Notes under the pieces: model-generated | Told to the model about the DNA's origin: nothing | What the model saw: the letters and a program-made list of their open reading frames with translations, nothing else | Database searches by the model: none | Assembly (NCBI GenBank): GCA_964458605.1 | Contig: CAYWLS010000039.1 | Location: forward strand, 1 to 23,841 | Direction of reading: 5' to 3' | Length of the DNA stretch: 23,841 bases | Source of the DNA: JBBSNV01 sp964458605 | Lineage (GTDB): Bacteria > Pseudomonadota > Alphaproteobacteria > Reyranellales > JAQSWP01 | Shown here: one piece after another, positions 9,222 through 16,141 of the stretch | Layout: each line of letters opens with the position of its first letter | Position numbering within the stretch: the first letter of the stretch is position 1 | Made by a program: the position numbers and the translations under genes

Positions 9222-9242
9222 ATTTCCAATATATTCGAAATA
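9221..9242. promoter_or_regulatory. ArsR operator palindrome
   Basis: A 22-base inverted repeat with one mismatched pair (C9227 opposite C9236); its centre is AATATATT and its arms hold TTTC and GAAA. It covers the -10 box and touches the first base of the arsR start codon. Placement and symmetry fit autoregulation by ArsR. Confidence 0.7.
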
Positions 9243-9255
9243 ATGACCTGGTCAA
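9228..9255 (-). promoter_or_regulatory. Sigma70-type promoter of the ars operon
   Basis: On the minus strand, TTGACC (9255-9250), 16 bases, TATATT (9233-9228); each hexamer matches consensus at five of six positions. The predicted start, seven bases downstream, is the A of the arsR ATG at 9221, which predicts a leaderless message. Confidence 0.7.
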
Positions 9256-9284
9256 GGGCGCATCGCGACGTCGCGGCGACGGCA

Positions 9285-9500
9285 TCAGATGCGGCGTTTA
9301 CGCCATTTATCGAGGGCCACCAGCGCCCAGACCGCTTCGACCACGCCGAACGGCCAGGCGCCTTGCAGGAAGCCATAGACCGAGCCCATGACGCAGGCGC
9401 CGGCAAAGGCCAGCGTGAACCAGGGACTGCGGGCTTCGAGCGCGTAGGCAACCAGCATGGCGGTGACCGCCAGCAAGCCGAACCAGGTCAGCAGGTCCAT
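9285..9500 (-). CDS. Small two-helix membrane protein, unknown function
   Basis: A 71-residue protein with two predicted membrane helices (about 5-20 and 27-62, broken by a Gly-rich turn) and a basic end, KWRKRRI. The sequence MDLLTWFGLLAVTAMLVAYAL starts directly in the first helix, and LQGAWPFGVVEAVWALVAL resembles a motif I associate with short conserved proteobacterial membrane proteins; I cannot name the family with certainty. It begins 12 bases after the 113-residue gene and probably shares the ispG transcript. Its stop lies 29 bases from the -35 box of the ars promoter. Confidence 0.75.
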   Translation of the reverse strand: MDLLTWFGLLAVTAMLVAYALEARSPWFTLAFAGACVMGSVYGFLQGAWPFGVVEAVWALVALDKWRKRRI

Positions 9501-9512
9501 GGCATCGCAGCG

Positions 9513-9854
9513 TTAGTCATGTTCGCTTCCGCCAAAGCGCCGCGCGAGACTTTCGCAGGCTTCTCGCCCGACTTCCTGGGCCCACTTCTCTGCGCGGTCA
9601 AAATCAGGCTGCATCTTTTGCAAGGCCTGGGGATCCCAAAGTTCCCTGACGGCACCGATCGGGAAGTCATCGGTCTCGCTGTCGATTGCCACAATAGTTC
9701 TAAGGTCGGGATCGTTGTCGTCGAGCCGCGCGGATGATGCGAGCCGCCAGATCGGCGGCGCCCCTTCGATGTAGGAGAGTTTGCCAGACAGCATATCGCG
9801 CGCCAGGCGGCCGATCTCCACTCTGGCTCGCTCAGCTTCCGGTTCGAGAGCCAC
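9513..9854 (-). CDS. Hypothetical 113-residue protein
   Basis: Acidic soluble protein without signal peptide or membrane segment. Recognisable stretches: LARDMLSGKLSYIEGAPPIWRL (split by a turn), IVAIDSETDDFPIG near residue 55-68, and a helical C-terminal half with AEKWAQEVGREACESLARRF. The IDSETDxxPxG pattern weakly recalls DUF2489-like small proteins, some of which occur near toxins as immunity proteins; this is recollection, not a match. Start GTG 9854 lies 12 bases past the ispG stop, so it is probably the second gene of that operon. Base composition is less GC-rich than the flanking genes, hinting at later acquisition. Confidence 0.75.
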   Translation of the reverse strand: MALEPEAERARVEIGRLARDMLSGKLSYIEGAPPIWRLASSARLDDNDPDLRTIVAIDSETDDFPIGAVRELWDPQALQKMQPDFDRAEKWAQEVGREACESLARRFGGSEHD

Positions 9855-9866
9855 AGAGCGTTCCGG

Positions 9867-11000
9867 TTACTCGGCCGCCTTGGGCGCGTCGGCTGCCTTC
9901 GATTTGGCGGCCTCGATCTCGGCCGCCTTCTTCTCGATCATCTCGGCCAGGTGCTCGACGATGTCGGCATCCTTCAGCCGATGATGCGGCACGCCCGCGA
10001 CATAGACCTGGTGGGTGCCGTTGCCGCCGCCGGTGAAGCCGATATCGGTCTCGCGCGCCTCGCCCGGGCCGTTCACCACGCAGCCGATCACCGACACGGT
10101 CATCGGCGTGGTGATATGCGCCACCCGCCGCTCCAGCGCCTCGACGGTCCTGATCACGTCGTATTGCTGGCGCGCGCAGGACGGGCAGGAGATCACGTTG
10201 ACGCCGCGGTGGCGCAGGTTGAGCGACTTCAATATGTCGAAGCCGACCTTGACCTCCTCGACCGGATCGGCCGACAGCGACACGCGGATGGTGTCGCCGA
10301 TGCCGGCCCACAACAGCGCGCCCAGGCCGATCGACGACTTCACCGTGCCGGCGCGCAGCCCGCCCGCCTCGGTGATGCCGATATGCAGCGGATAGTCGCA
10401 GGCATCGGCCAGGCCCTGATAGGCCGCCACGGCCAGGAACACGTCCGACGCCTTGACGCTGATCTTGAACTCGAAGAAGTCGTTGTCTTCCAGGATGCGG
10501 GCGTGATCGAGCGCGCTCTCGACCATGGCCTCGGGACAGGGCTCGCCGTATTTCTCCAGCAAATCGCGCTCGAGCGAGCCGGCATTGACGCCGATGCGCA
10601 TCGAGCAGCCATGGTCCTTGGCCGCCTTAACCACCTCGCGCACCCGCTCGGCGCTGCCGATATTGCCCGGGTTGATGCGCAGGCAGGCGGCGCCGGCCTC
10701 GGCCGCCTCGATGGCGCGCTTATAATGGAAATGGATGTCGGCCACGATCGGCACCGGCGAGGCCCGGACGATCTGCGGCAGCGCCCGCGTGGAATCCTCG
10801 TCGGGGCAGGACACCCGCACGATATCGGCGCCGGCCGCCGCCGAGGCCTGCACCTGGGCGATGGTGGCCGCGGCGTCGGCGGTCAGGGTGTTGGTCATGG
10901 TCTGCACCGAGATCGGCGCGTCGCCGCCCACCGGCACAGTGCCGACCATGATGCGCCGGCTCTTGCGGCGCTGGATATCGCGATAGGGTCTGATGCTCAT
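9867..11000 (-). CDS. ispG: 4-hydroxy-3-methylbut-2-enyl diphosphate synthase IspG
   Basis: Iron-sulfur enzyme of the MEP isoprenoid pathway that converts MEcPP to HMBPP. From ATG 11000 it is 377 residues. The TIM-barrel part includes VQTMTNT, VADIHFHY and LRINPGNIG. The C-terminal [4Fe-4S] domain shows the ligand pair CPSC (ISCPSCARQQ) and GCVVNGPGEA with the third Cys and the Glu ligand. The C-terminus is a charged Ala/Lys helix (EKKAAEIEAAKSKAADAPKAAE region) beyond the core. MSIRPYRDIQRRKSR is the family start and has GGAG upstream; the open frame extends 47 codons further without homology. It lies 147 bases downstream of rodZ. The rodZ-ispG-hisS order is also that of E. coli, but here other genes separate ispG from hisS. 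Confidence 0.96.
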   Translation of the reverse strand: MSIRPYRDIQRRKSRRIMVGTVPVGGDAPISVQTMTNTLTADAAATIAQVQASAAAGADIVRVSCPDEDSTRALPQIVRASPVPIVADIHFHYKRAIEAAEAGAACLRINPGNIGSAERVREVVKAAKDHGCSMRIGVNAGSLERDLLEKYGEPCPEAMVESALDHARILEDNDFFEFKISVKASDVFLAVAAYQGLADACDYPLHIGITEAGGLRAGTVKSSIGLGALLWAGIGDTIRVSLSADPVEEVKVGFDILKSLNLRHRGVNVISCPSCARQQYDVIRTVEALERRVAHITTPMTVSVIGCVVNGPGEARETDIGFTGGGNGTHQVYVAGVPHHRLKDADIVEHLAEMIEKKAAEIEAAKSKAADAPKAAE

Positions 11001-11147
11001 GATGGCTCCGGCCGGCATGGTAGCGCAGCGTAGGGCGGCGAACCATACGTCCGCCTTGTGACAATCGCAGGCGATGTGGGGGCGATGTGGGCCGGAAAGC
11101 GGGCGACGGCAAGCCGCTGCGACGATCGGCGGGGGCCGCAAGGCGGC

Positions 11148-12377
11148 CTATTGCACCATTCCGTCGCCCTGGCGCAGCTTGTCGCTGTCCAGGTTCAGGG
11201 TACGGTGGACCTTGCCGTCGTCGGTGCCCTTTTGCGGTACGGTCACGCCATCGACCCGGACCTCCAGACCGCGCAGGTCGCCGGTCACCAGGCGGTAATT
11301 GGCGCCCGACGGCACGCGATAGGAATCGCCCACCCGCAGCAGCAGCGACACCAGCGGCCGGTTGTTGAGGTCGCGCACCTCGATCCAGCTATCGACCCGC
11401 GCCACCACGACGATGTCGCGCGGCTTGGGCTGGGGCGGATCCTCGACCTTGGGCGGCAGGCTGGCGGTCTGCGTGCCCGGGCCATTGTCCGCTGCGGCCG
11501 TCTGGGGTTTGTCGCCCGGTTTGCTGCCCGGCTTGTCGCCCGGTTTGTCGCCCGGTTTGTCACTGGGCTTGGCGGCCTGCGGCTTGGCCGGGGGCGTCGC
11601 CGGCGCGGGTTGCGCCACCGGAGCCGGCGGCGGCAAGGCGGCGACCTGGTTGGCCGGCGGCGCGGGCTGGGCCGTGGGCGGCGCGGCCGGGCGGGTCAGC
11701 ATCGCCGGGGGCACGGTGGACGAATCGATCTGCGGCACCGGCACTGCGGGCGTCGGATCGGCCGGCGGCGGTGCGGCCGCGACCAGCGGCTTGGGCAGGT
11801 CGGTGCCTTCGTTGCCGAGCGGCATCTGCGCGGCATAGGCCGAGGACGGATCCTGGCGCGGCGGCGCGACGGCGGGAGCCGGCGAAGCCACCGGCTGGGG
11901 CGTGTCCTGGGCCTCGGCGATCAGCCGGTCGGGAACCGGCGTCACGCGATCGACGCGCCGCGTGTCGTCGGTACCGAAATAGCGCGTGCCGCCATAGATG
12001 GCGGCGCCGGCCAGCGCCAGCGACAGCAGCAGCACCGCGCCGCGCGGCACGCGCGAGTCCATTTCCCGCACCGGGAAGTTGAGCGGCGATTGCGGCAGGC
12101 TGGAATACTCGGTCTGGCGCCGATAGCGCTGCACCACGTCCTCGGCGTCGAGGCCCAGCAAGTCGGAATAGCTGCGCAGGAAGCCCAGCACGTAGGTCTT
12201 GCCGGGCAGCGAGGTGTAGTCGTCGGCCTCGATCGCCTCGAGATAGACCTGGCGGATGCGCAGGGCGCGCGACACCTCGACCACCGACATGCCGGTCGCC
12301 TGGCGCGCCTCGCGCAACAACGCACCGATCAGGCGCGGGCCTGCTCCGGAGCTGTCGTTCTCGGTCGTCATATCCAT
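11148..12377 (-). CDS. rodZ: RodZ-like cytoskeleton/cell-shape protein
   Basis: RodZ links the MreB cytoskeleton to the cell wall machinery. From ATG 12377 it has 409 residues: an N-terminal helix-turn-helix domain (about 15-85, GALLREARQATGMSVVEVSR and QVYLEAIEADDY), a membrane helix (about 112-134, GAVLLLSLALAGAAIYGG), a long Pro/Ala-rich periplasmic linker with GDKP tandem repeats, and a C-terminal DUF4115 beta domain (VVVARVDSWIEVRDLNNRPL). That order is the RodZ layout, and so is the position beside ispG. In-frame ATGs exist at 12401, 12377 and 12371; 12377 has an AGG five bases upstream and is my choice, with low certainty. A GGCCGC hairpin (11134-11148) abuts the stop. Confidence 0.9.
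   Translation of the reverse strand: MDMTTENDSSGAGPRLIGALLREARQATGMSVVEVSRALRIRQVYLEAIEADDYTSLPGKTYVLGFLRSYSDLLGLDAEDVVQRYRRQTEYSSLPQSPLNFPVREMDSRVPRGAVLLLSLALAGAAIYGGTRYFGTDDTRRVDRVTPVPDRLIAEAQDTPQPVASPAPAVAPPRQDPSSAYAAQMPLGNEGTDLPKPLVAAAPPPADPTPAVPVPQIDSSTVPPAMLTRPAAPPTAQPAPPANQVAALPPPAPVAQPAPATPPAKPQAAKPSDKPGDKPGDKPGSKPGDKPQTAAADNGPGTQTASLPPKVEDPPQPKPRDIVVVARVDSWIEVRDLNNRPLVSLLLRVGDSYRVPSGANYRLVTGDLRGLEVRVDGVTVPQKGTDDGKVHRTLNLDSDKLRQGDGMVQ
11506..11565 (-). repeat. Five 12-base tandem repeats encoding GDKP
   Basis: Five head-to-tail units of GGTTTGTCGCCC (plus strand) at 11506, 11518, 11530, 11542 and 11554, the last diverged. On the coding strand they encode KPGDKPGDKPGSKPGDKP in the RodZ periplasmic linker. 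In-frame 12-base units allow linker length change by slippage. Confidence 0.85.
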
Positions 12378-12401
12378 CGAAGCCTGTGACTGTCGGTCCA
12401 T

Positions 12402-12685
12402 GCGATGGCACGAAATATCAAAGCGCGTTCGACCTTGCCACGCGACAATGCGACCTCGCGACCAATGGGGCAGTCCCCGTCGCCGCGACGGCCGCCGGCG
12501 GGCAGCTCAAGCGTTTGGAAGCGACCGTTAGCGAAATCGAAGCCCGTTGACGGCCACGACCGACCGGCGCCATCCGCGCGGGAGAACCGCCCAAAGGCTG
12601 CCGATCGATAATGCTTGCCGGCAAAAGGCTTAATGGCCGACCCCAATAACGAATATTAACAAAGGTTTCGAGGGGCCGTAAACCT
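12402..12685. other. 284-base gap between ptsP and rodZ
   Basis: No gene seen; the open frames here have no homology I recognise. It must hold the rodZ promoter. GATATT near 12411-12416 (minus) could be a -10 box, but I find no -35 at proper spacing. The ptsP-proximal end is AT-rich and holds a candidate terminator. Confidence 0.4.
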
Positions 12686-12686
12686 C
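12662..12686 (-). terminator. Possible terminator of ptsP
   Basis: On the minus strand GAGGTTT (overlapping the ptsP stop) can pair with AAACCTT through seven pairs including one G-U, with an 11-base loop, followed by UGUUAAU. The stem is modest and the U-run imperfect. Confidence 0.35.
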
Positions 12687-14956
12687 TATATCAAAATGCC
12701 GTTATCCACGGCGTAGCTGCGAATGATTTCGCGCAAGGAGCGCTCGTCGCCCCGTATCTGCTCGGCCATGAATCGCTGCAAGCGGGCCAGATCCATCGAG
12801 CGCACCATGGCCTTGACCGGCCCGATGCTGACCGGGTTCATCGACAGGGTGCGCAGGCCGACCGCGGCAAGGGCCAGCGCGTCGAGCGGCTTTCCGGCCA
12901 TTTCGCCGCACAGGCTGAGCGGCACCTTGGCCCTGGCGCAGCGGGCGACCACGTCGGCCACCACCCGCAGCACGGCCGGCGCCAGGGTGTCGTAGCGGTC
13001 GGTCAGGCGCGGATTGCCGCGATCCGCCGCATAAAGGAATTGAAGCAGGTCGTTGCTGCCGATCGACATGAAGTCGACCTTGGGCAGCAGCCCATCGAGC
13101 TGCCACAGCAGCGCCGGCACCTCCAGCATCACGCCCACGCGCAGCCGCTTGGGCCGCTTGCGTCCGCGCGCCGTCTCGCGCGCCAGTTCCAGATCGAGCA
13201 GGCGGCGCGCGGCGTCGAACTCGGCCACCTCGCTGACCATCGGGAACATGATCGACAGGTCGCGCCCGCGCGACGCGGCGATCAGCGCACGCAGCTGCTG
13301 GCGCAGCAGCGAGGGACGATCCAGCCCGATGCGGATGGCGCGCCAGCCCAGCGCCGGATTCTCTTCGCCGAAGCCGTCGAGATAGGGCAGCATCTTGTCG
13401 CCGCCGACATCGAGCGTGCGGAACACCACGGGCTTGCCGTCGGCCTGGTCGAGGATGCGGCTGTAGAGCGAGGTCTGCGCCTCGGCGTCGGGGAACTCCG
13501 AGCGCACCATGAACGGAATCTCGGTGCGATAGAGGCCGACGCCGTCCGCGCCCGCCTCCTTCAAATGCTGCATGTCGATCAGCAGGCCGGCATTGATGTG
13601 CAGGCCAATCGTCGTGCCGTCCAGGGTGACCGGTGCCTCGCGGCGCAGCGCGGCGTAGATCTGCTTGCGCTCCTCGCGCAGGCGCATGCCCTCGCCGAAC
13701 GCCAGCTGCACGTCGTCGCCGGGCCGGATGAAGACATGGGCGTTGTCGCCGTCGACGATCAGCGGGTCGCCCGGCTCGACGCGCGACAGGATGTCGGTGG
13801 CGCGACCGACCACCGGAATGTCCAGCGCCCGCGCCACGATCGCCACATGGGCGTTGGCCGAGCCCTCCTCCAGCACCAGCGCGCGCAGATGGGCGCGGTC
13901 GTAGTCCAGCAGCTCGGCGGGGCCCATGTTGCGCGCCACCACGATCATGTCGTCGGGGATGGCGCCGCCGTTGTGCATGTCGCTCTGGCCGGTCAGGCGC
14001 ATCAGCAGCCGGTTGGTCAGGTCGGCCAGGTCGTGCAGCCGCTCGCGGATATAGGGATCGGAAATCTCGCGCATGCGGGCGCGATTCTCGTCGAACACGC
14101 GCTGCACGGCGGCCTCGGCGGTCAGGCCGTTGTCGATCGCCTCGGAAATGCGCGCCAGCCAGCCGCGGTCCTCGGCGAACATGCGGAAGGTCTCGAGGAT
14201 GTCGCGATGCTCGCCGCCCTGGGCCAGGTCGGAATCTTCCAGCATCGAGTCCAGCGCGTCCTGCACGCTGCTCAGCGCTTCGCGGAAGCGCACCTGCTCG
14301 GCGGCGGTGTCCTCGGCCACCACCCGCTTGATGACGATGCGCGGCTCGTGCAGCACCGCCAGGCCCATGGCCAGGCCGCCGTTGAGCTTGACGCCCTCGA
14401 CGCGCAGCGGCAGCAGGCCGATGCCGTCGATCTGGCGCGCCTCCACCGGGTTGACCAGTTCGCCGCTGACCACCAGCTCGGCCAGCACCATGGCGATGGT
14501 CTGCAGGGTCTCGACTTCCTCCTCGTCGTACTGGCGACGGGTGCGGTTCTGCACCACCAGCACGCCGACCACGCGACCCGAATGCAGGATCGGCACGCCC
14601 ATCAGCGAGTGATAGACCTCTTCGCCGGTTTCCGGGCGATAGGCGAAATTGGGATGGCTTTGCGCGTCGGCCAGGCTGAGCGGCCTGGCGTGGGCGGCGA
14701 TGTCGCCGACCAGGCCCTCGCCGACCCGCAGCCGGGTGCGGTGCACGGCGTCGGGATTGAGGCCCTGGGTGGCGAACAGTTCCAGCACCTCGCCCGCGCG
14801 CAGCACGTAGATCGAGCACACCTCGGCGACCATGTCGGCCGCCACCACCCGCACCACCTCGTTGAGGCGCTGCTGCGCGGTGCCGGGCCGCGCCATCACG
14901 TCGCGCAGCCGCTTCAGCGCCTGGCGCGAGCCCGACAGGCCGGCCGGGCGTTCCAT
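12686..14956 (-). CDS. ptsP: Phosphoenolpyruvate-protein phosphotransferase PtsP (EI-Ntr)
   Basis: First enzyme of the nitrogen phosphotransferase system; it takes phosphate from PEP and passes it to NPr. The 756-residue protein has an N-terminal GAF sensor domain (about 20-165, with GLVGDIAAHARPLSLADA), which defines EI-Ntr versus sugar EI, then the EI helical/swivel part with the phosphorylated histidine H370 in EGSANAHVAIVARAL, and the PEP-binding barrel with DVGGDKMLPYL, FMSIGSNDLLQ and the conserved LCGEMAGKP cysteine. In EI-Ntr the GAF domain senses glutamine and so ties nitrogen state to the cascade; that is family knowledge. ATG 14956 follows the nitronate monooxygenase stop by one base and has GGAGG eight bases upstream, inside the preceding gene, so the two are cotranscribed. 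Confidence 0.96.
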   Translation of the reverse strand: MERPAGLSGSRQALKRLRDVMARPGTAQQRLNEVVRVVAADMVAEVCSIYVLRAGEVLELFATQGLNPDAVHRTRLRVGEGLVGDIAAHARPLSLADAQSHPNFAYRPETGEEVYHSLMGVPILHSGRVVGVLVVQNRTRRQYDEEEVETLQTIAMVLAELVVSGELVNPVEARQIDGIGLLPLRVEGVKLNGGLAMGLAVLHEPRIVIKRVVAEDTAAEQVRFREALSSVQDALDSMLEDSDLAQGGEHRDILETFRMFAEDRGWLARISEAIDNGLTAEAAVQRVFDENRARMREISDPYIRERLHDLADLTNRLLMRLTGQSDMHNGGAIPDDMIVVARNMGPAELLDYDRAHLRALVLEEGSANAHVAIVARALDIPVVGRATDILSRVEPGDPLIVDGDNAHVFIRPGDDVQLAFGEGMRLREERKQIYAALRREAPVTLDGTTIGLHINAGLLIDMQHLKEAGADGVGLYRTEIPFMVRSEFPDAEAQTSLYSRILDQADGKPVVFRTLDVGGDKMLPYLDGFGEENPALGWRAIRIGLDRPSLLRQQLRALIAASRGRDLSIMFPMVSEVAEFDAARRLLDLELARETARGRKRPKRLRVGVMLEVPALLWQLDGLLPKVDFMSIGSNDLLQFLYAADRGNPRLTDRYDTLAPAVLRVVADVVARCARAKVPLSLCGEMAGKPLDALALAAVGLRTLSMNPVSIGPVKAMVRSMDLARLQRFMAEQIRGDERSLREIIRSYAVDNGILI

Positions 14957-14957
14957 C

Positions 14958-16076
14958 TCAGAAGCCTCCGCCGCCGGCGGCTCTATCGACAGCGCCGCCG
15001 CAGGCAGCGATATCGACAGCGCCGGCGGCGCGCGCCTGCAGCGCCGTCACCGCCTGGTCGACCAATTCGGCGACGATCTCCGCCGTGCTCTGCTCGCTGC
15101 GCACCAGGCCGACGCTCTGGCCGGCCATCACCGAGCCGTGCTCGACATCGCCTTCGATCACCGCGCGGCGCAGCGAGCCGGCCCAGAAATGCTCGATCTC
15201 GAGCTGGGCGGCGGTCATGTCGAGTTCGCCGCGCTCGTAGCGGCCGATCACTTCGCGCTGCTTGGCCAGGAAATTCTCGGTGCCCTTGTTGACCAGCGCC
15301 CGCACCGGGATCACCGGAAAGCGCGAGTCGAGCTGCACGGTCGGAACCGCGTCGCGCGCGGCGGCGCGGATGAAAGCCTTCTTGAACTTCGGATGCGCGA
15401 TCGATTCGGTGGCGCAGACGAAGCGGGTGCCGAGCTGCACGCCGGCCGCGCCCATCTCCAGGAACGACACGATCGCCTCGCCGCGGCCGATGCCGCCGGC
15501 CACGAACACCGGCACGTCGCGAATATGCGGCAGGATCTCCTGCGCCAGCACGCTGGTCGAGACCGGGCCGATATGGCCGCCCGCCTCCATGCCCTCGATC
15601 ACCAGCGCATCGGCGCCCGTTCGCACCAGCCGCTTGCCCAGCGCCAGTTGCGGGGTGAAGCAGATCAGCTTGCGGCCGGCGTCCTTGATCTTGCGGATGA
15701 TGTCGCCGGAGGGGATGCCGCCGGCCAGCACGATATGGCCGACATTCTCCCCGATGCAGACATCGGCCAGCGCCATCAACTGCGGATGCATGGTGATCAG
15801 GTTGACGCCGAACGGCGCGCCGGTCAGCGCCTGCGTGCCCCTGATCTCCGCCCGCAGCAGCTCCGGCGACATCGAGCCGTTGGCGATGACGCCGAAACCG
15901 CCGGCATTGGAGATCGCCGCCACCAGGTGGCGCTCGGATACCCAGGACATGGCGCCGCCCATGACGGCGTAGCGCACGCCGAGGAACTCGCGGCCCCGGC
16001 GCCACAGCTCGCTCAGTCTGGCTTCGGCCGCCGCGCGGCCCTCGGGCATCACCGGGGAATCCAATCCGGGCTCCAT
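14958..16076 (-). CDS. Nitronate monooxygenase family flavoprotein
   Basis: FMN-dependent TIM-barrel enzyme of the nitronate monooxygenase/2-nitropropane dioxygenase family, 372 residues. Motifs: VMGGAMSWVSERHLVAAISN (about 38-57), GGFGVIANG, FGVNLITMHP, the family segment EGMEAGGHIG with the conserved His, PVFVAGGIGRG (phosphate binding) and GVQLGTRFVCATE. The reaction in this cell is unknown: many relatives annotated this way, including FabK-like enoyl reductases, act on other substrates. A similar gene is commonly seen between lysC and ptsP in Rhodospirillales-type genomes (recollection). The C-terminal 25 residues are a Gly/Ala-rich tail of two nine-residue repeats. ATG 16076 gives the longest product; MPEGRAAAEAR at 16049 is an alternative, with no clear Shine-Dalgarno for either. 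Confidence 0.9.
   Translation of the reverse strand: MEPGLDSPVMPEGRAAAEARLSELWRRGREFLGVRYAVMGGAMSWVSERHLVAAISNAGGFGVIANGSMSPELLRAEIRGTQALTGAPFGVNLITMHPQLMALADVCIGENVGHIVLAGGIPSGDIIRKIKDAGRKLICFTPQLALGKRLVRTGADALVIEGMEAGGHIGPVSTSVLAQEILPHIRDVPVFVAGGIGRGEAIVSFLEMGAAGVQLGTRFVCATESIAHPKFKKAFIRAAARDAVPTVQLDSRFPVIPVRALVNKGTENFLAKQREVIGRYERGELDMTAAQLEIEHFWAGSLRRAVIEGDVEHGSVMAGQSVGLVRSEQSTAEIVAELVDQAVTALQARAAGAVDIAACGGAVDRAAGGGGF
14984..15024 (-). repeat. 27-base direct repeat in the nitronate monooxygenase tail
   Basis: TATCGACAGCGCCG occurs at 14984-14997 and again at 15011-15024, a period of 27 bases or nine codons. It encodes GAVDIAACG then GAVDRAAGG. The downstream copy leads into the GGAGG ribosome site of ptsP. 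Confidence 0.75.
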
Positions 16077-16079
16077 CTT

Positions 16080-16108
16080 TTGCGCCGCGCCCCGGTCCGA
16101 GGGCGCAA
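16080..16108 (-). other. Mutually exclusive hairpins upstream of the nitronate monooxygenase
   Basis: In the minus-strand RNA the segment UUGCGCCC can pair with GGGCGC (six pairs, 8-base loop) or with GGCGCAA (seven pairs, 15-base loop), the latter ending three bases before the ATG at 16076. The gap between lysC and this gene is 65 bases. Structure is read from sequence; a regulatory role is not shown. Confidence 0.3.
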
Positions 16109-16141
16109 CCTTAAAACCCGAACCGGCGACGACGCGTGTTC

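Noticed and set aside
9264..9275. Perfect 12-base palindrome CGCGACGTCGCG near the ars promoter
   Set aside because: Lies upstream of the -35 box with no second copy; GC-only palindromes are frequent in this genome. The AT-rich palindrome at 9221-9242 is the better operator.
11071..11091. Tandem GCGATGTGGG repeat upstream of ispG
   Set aside because: Two short copies only, with no promoter or operator context; probably chance.
11134..11148. GGCCGC hairpin just after the rodZ stop as a terminator
   Set aside because: Perfect six-pair stem but no U-run; rodZ and ispG may well be cotranscribed.
13040..15292. 750-codon plus-strand open frame opposite ptsP and the monooxygenase
   Set aside because: Long but a composition artefact; ptsP motifs fill the other strand.
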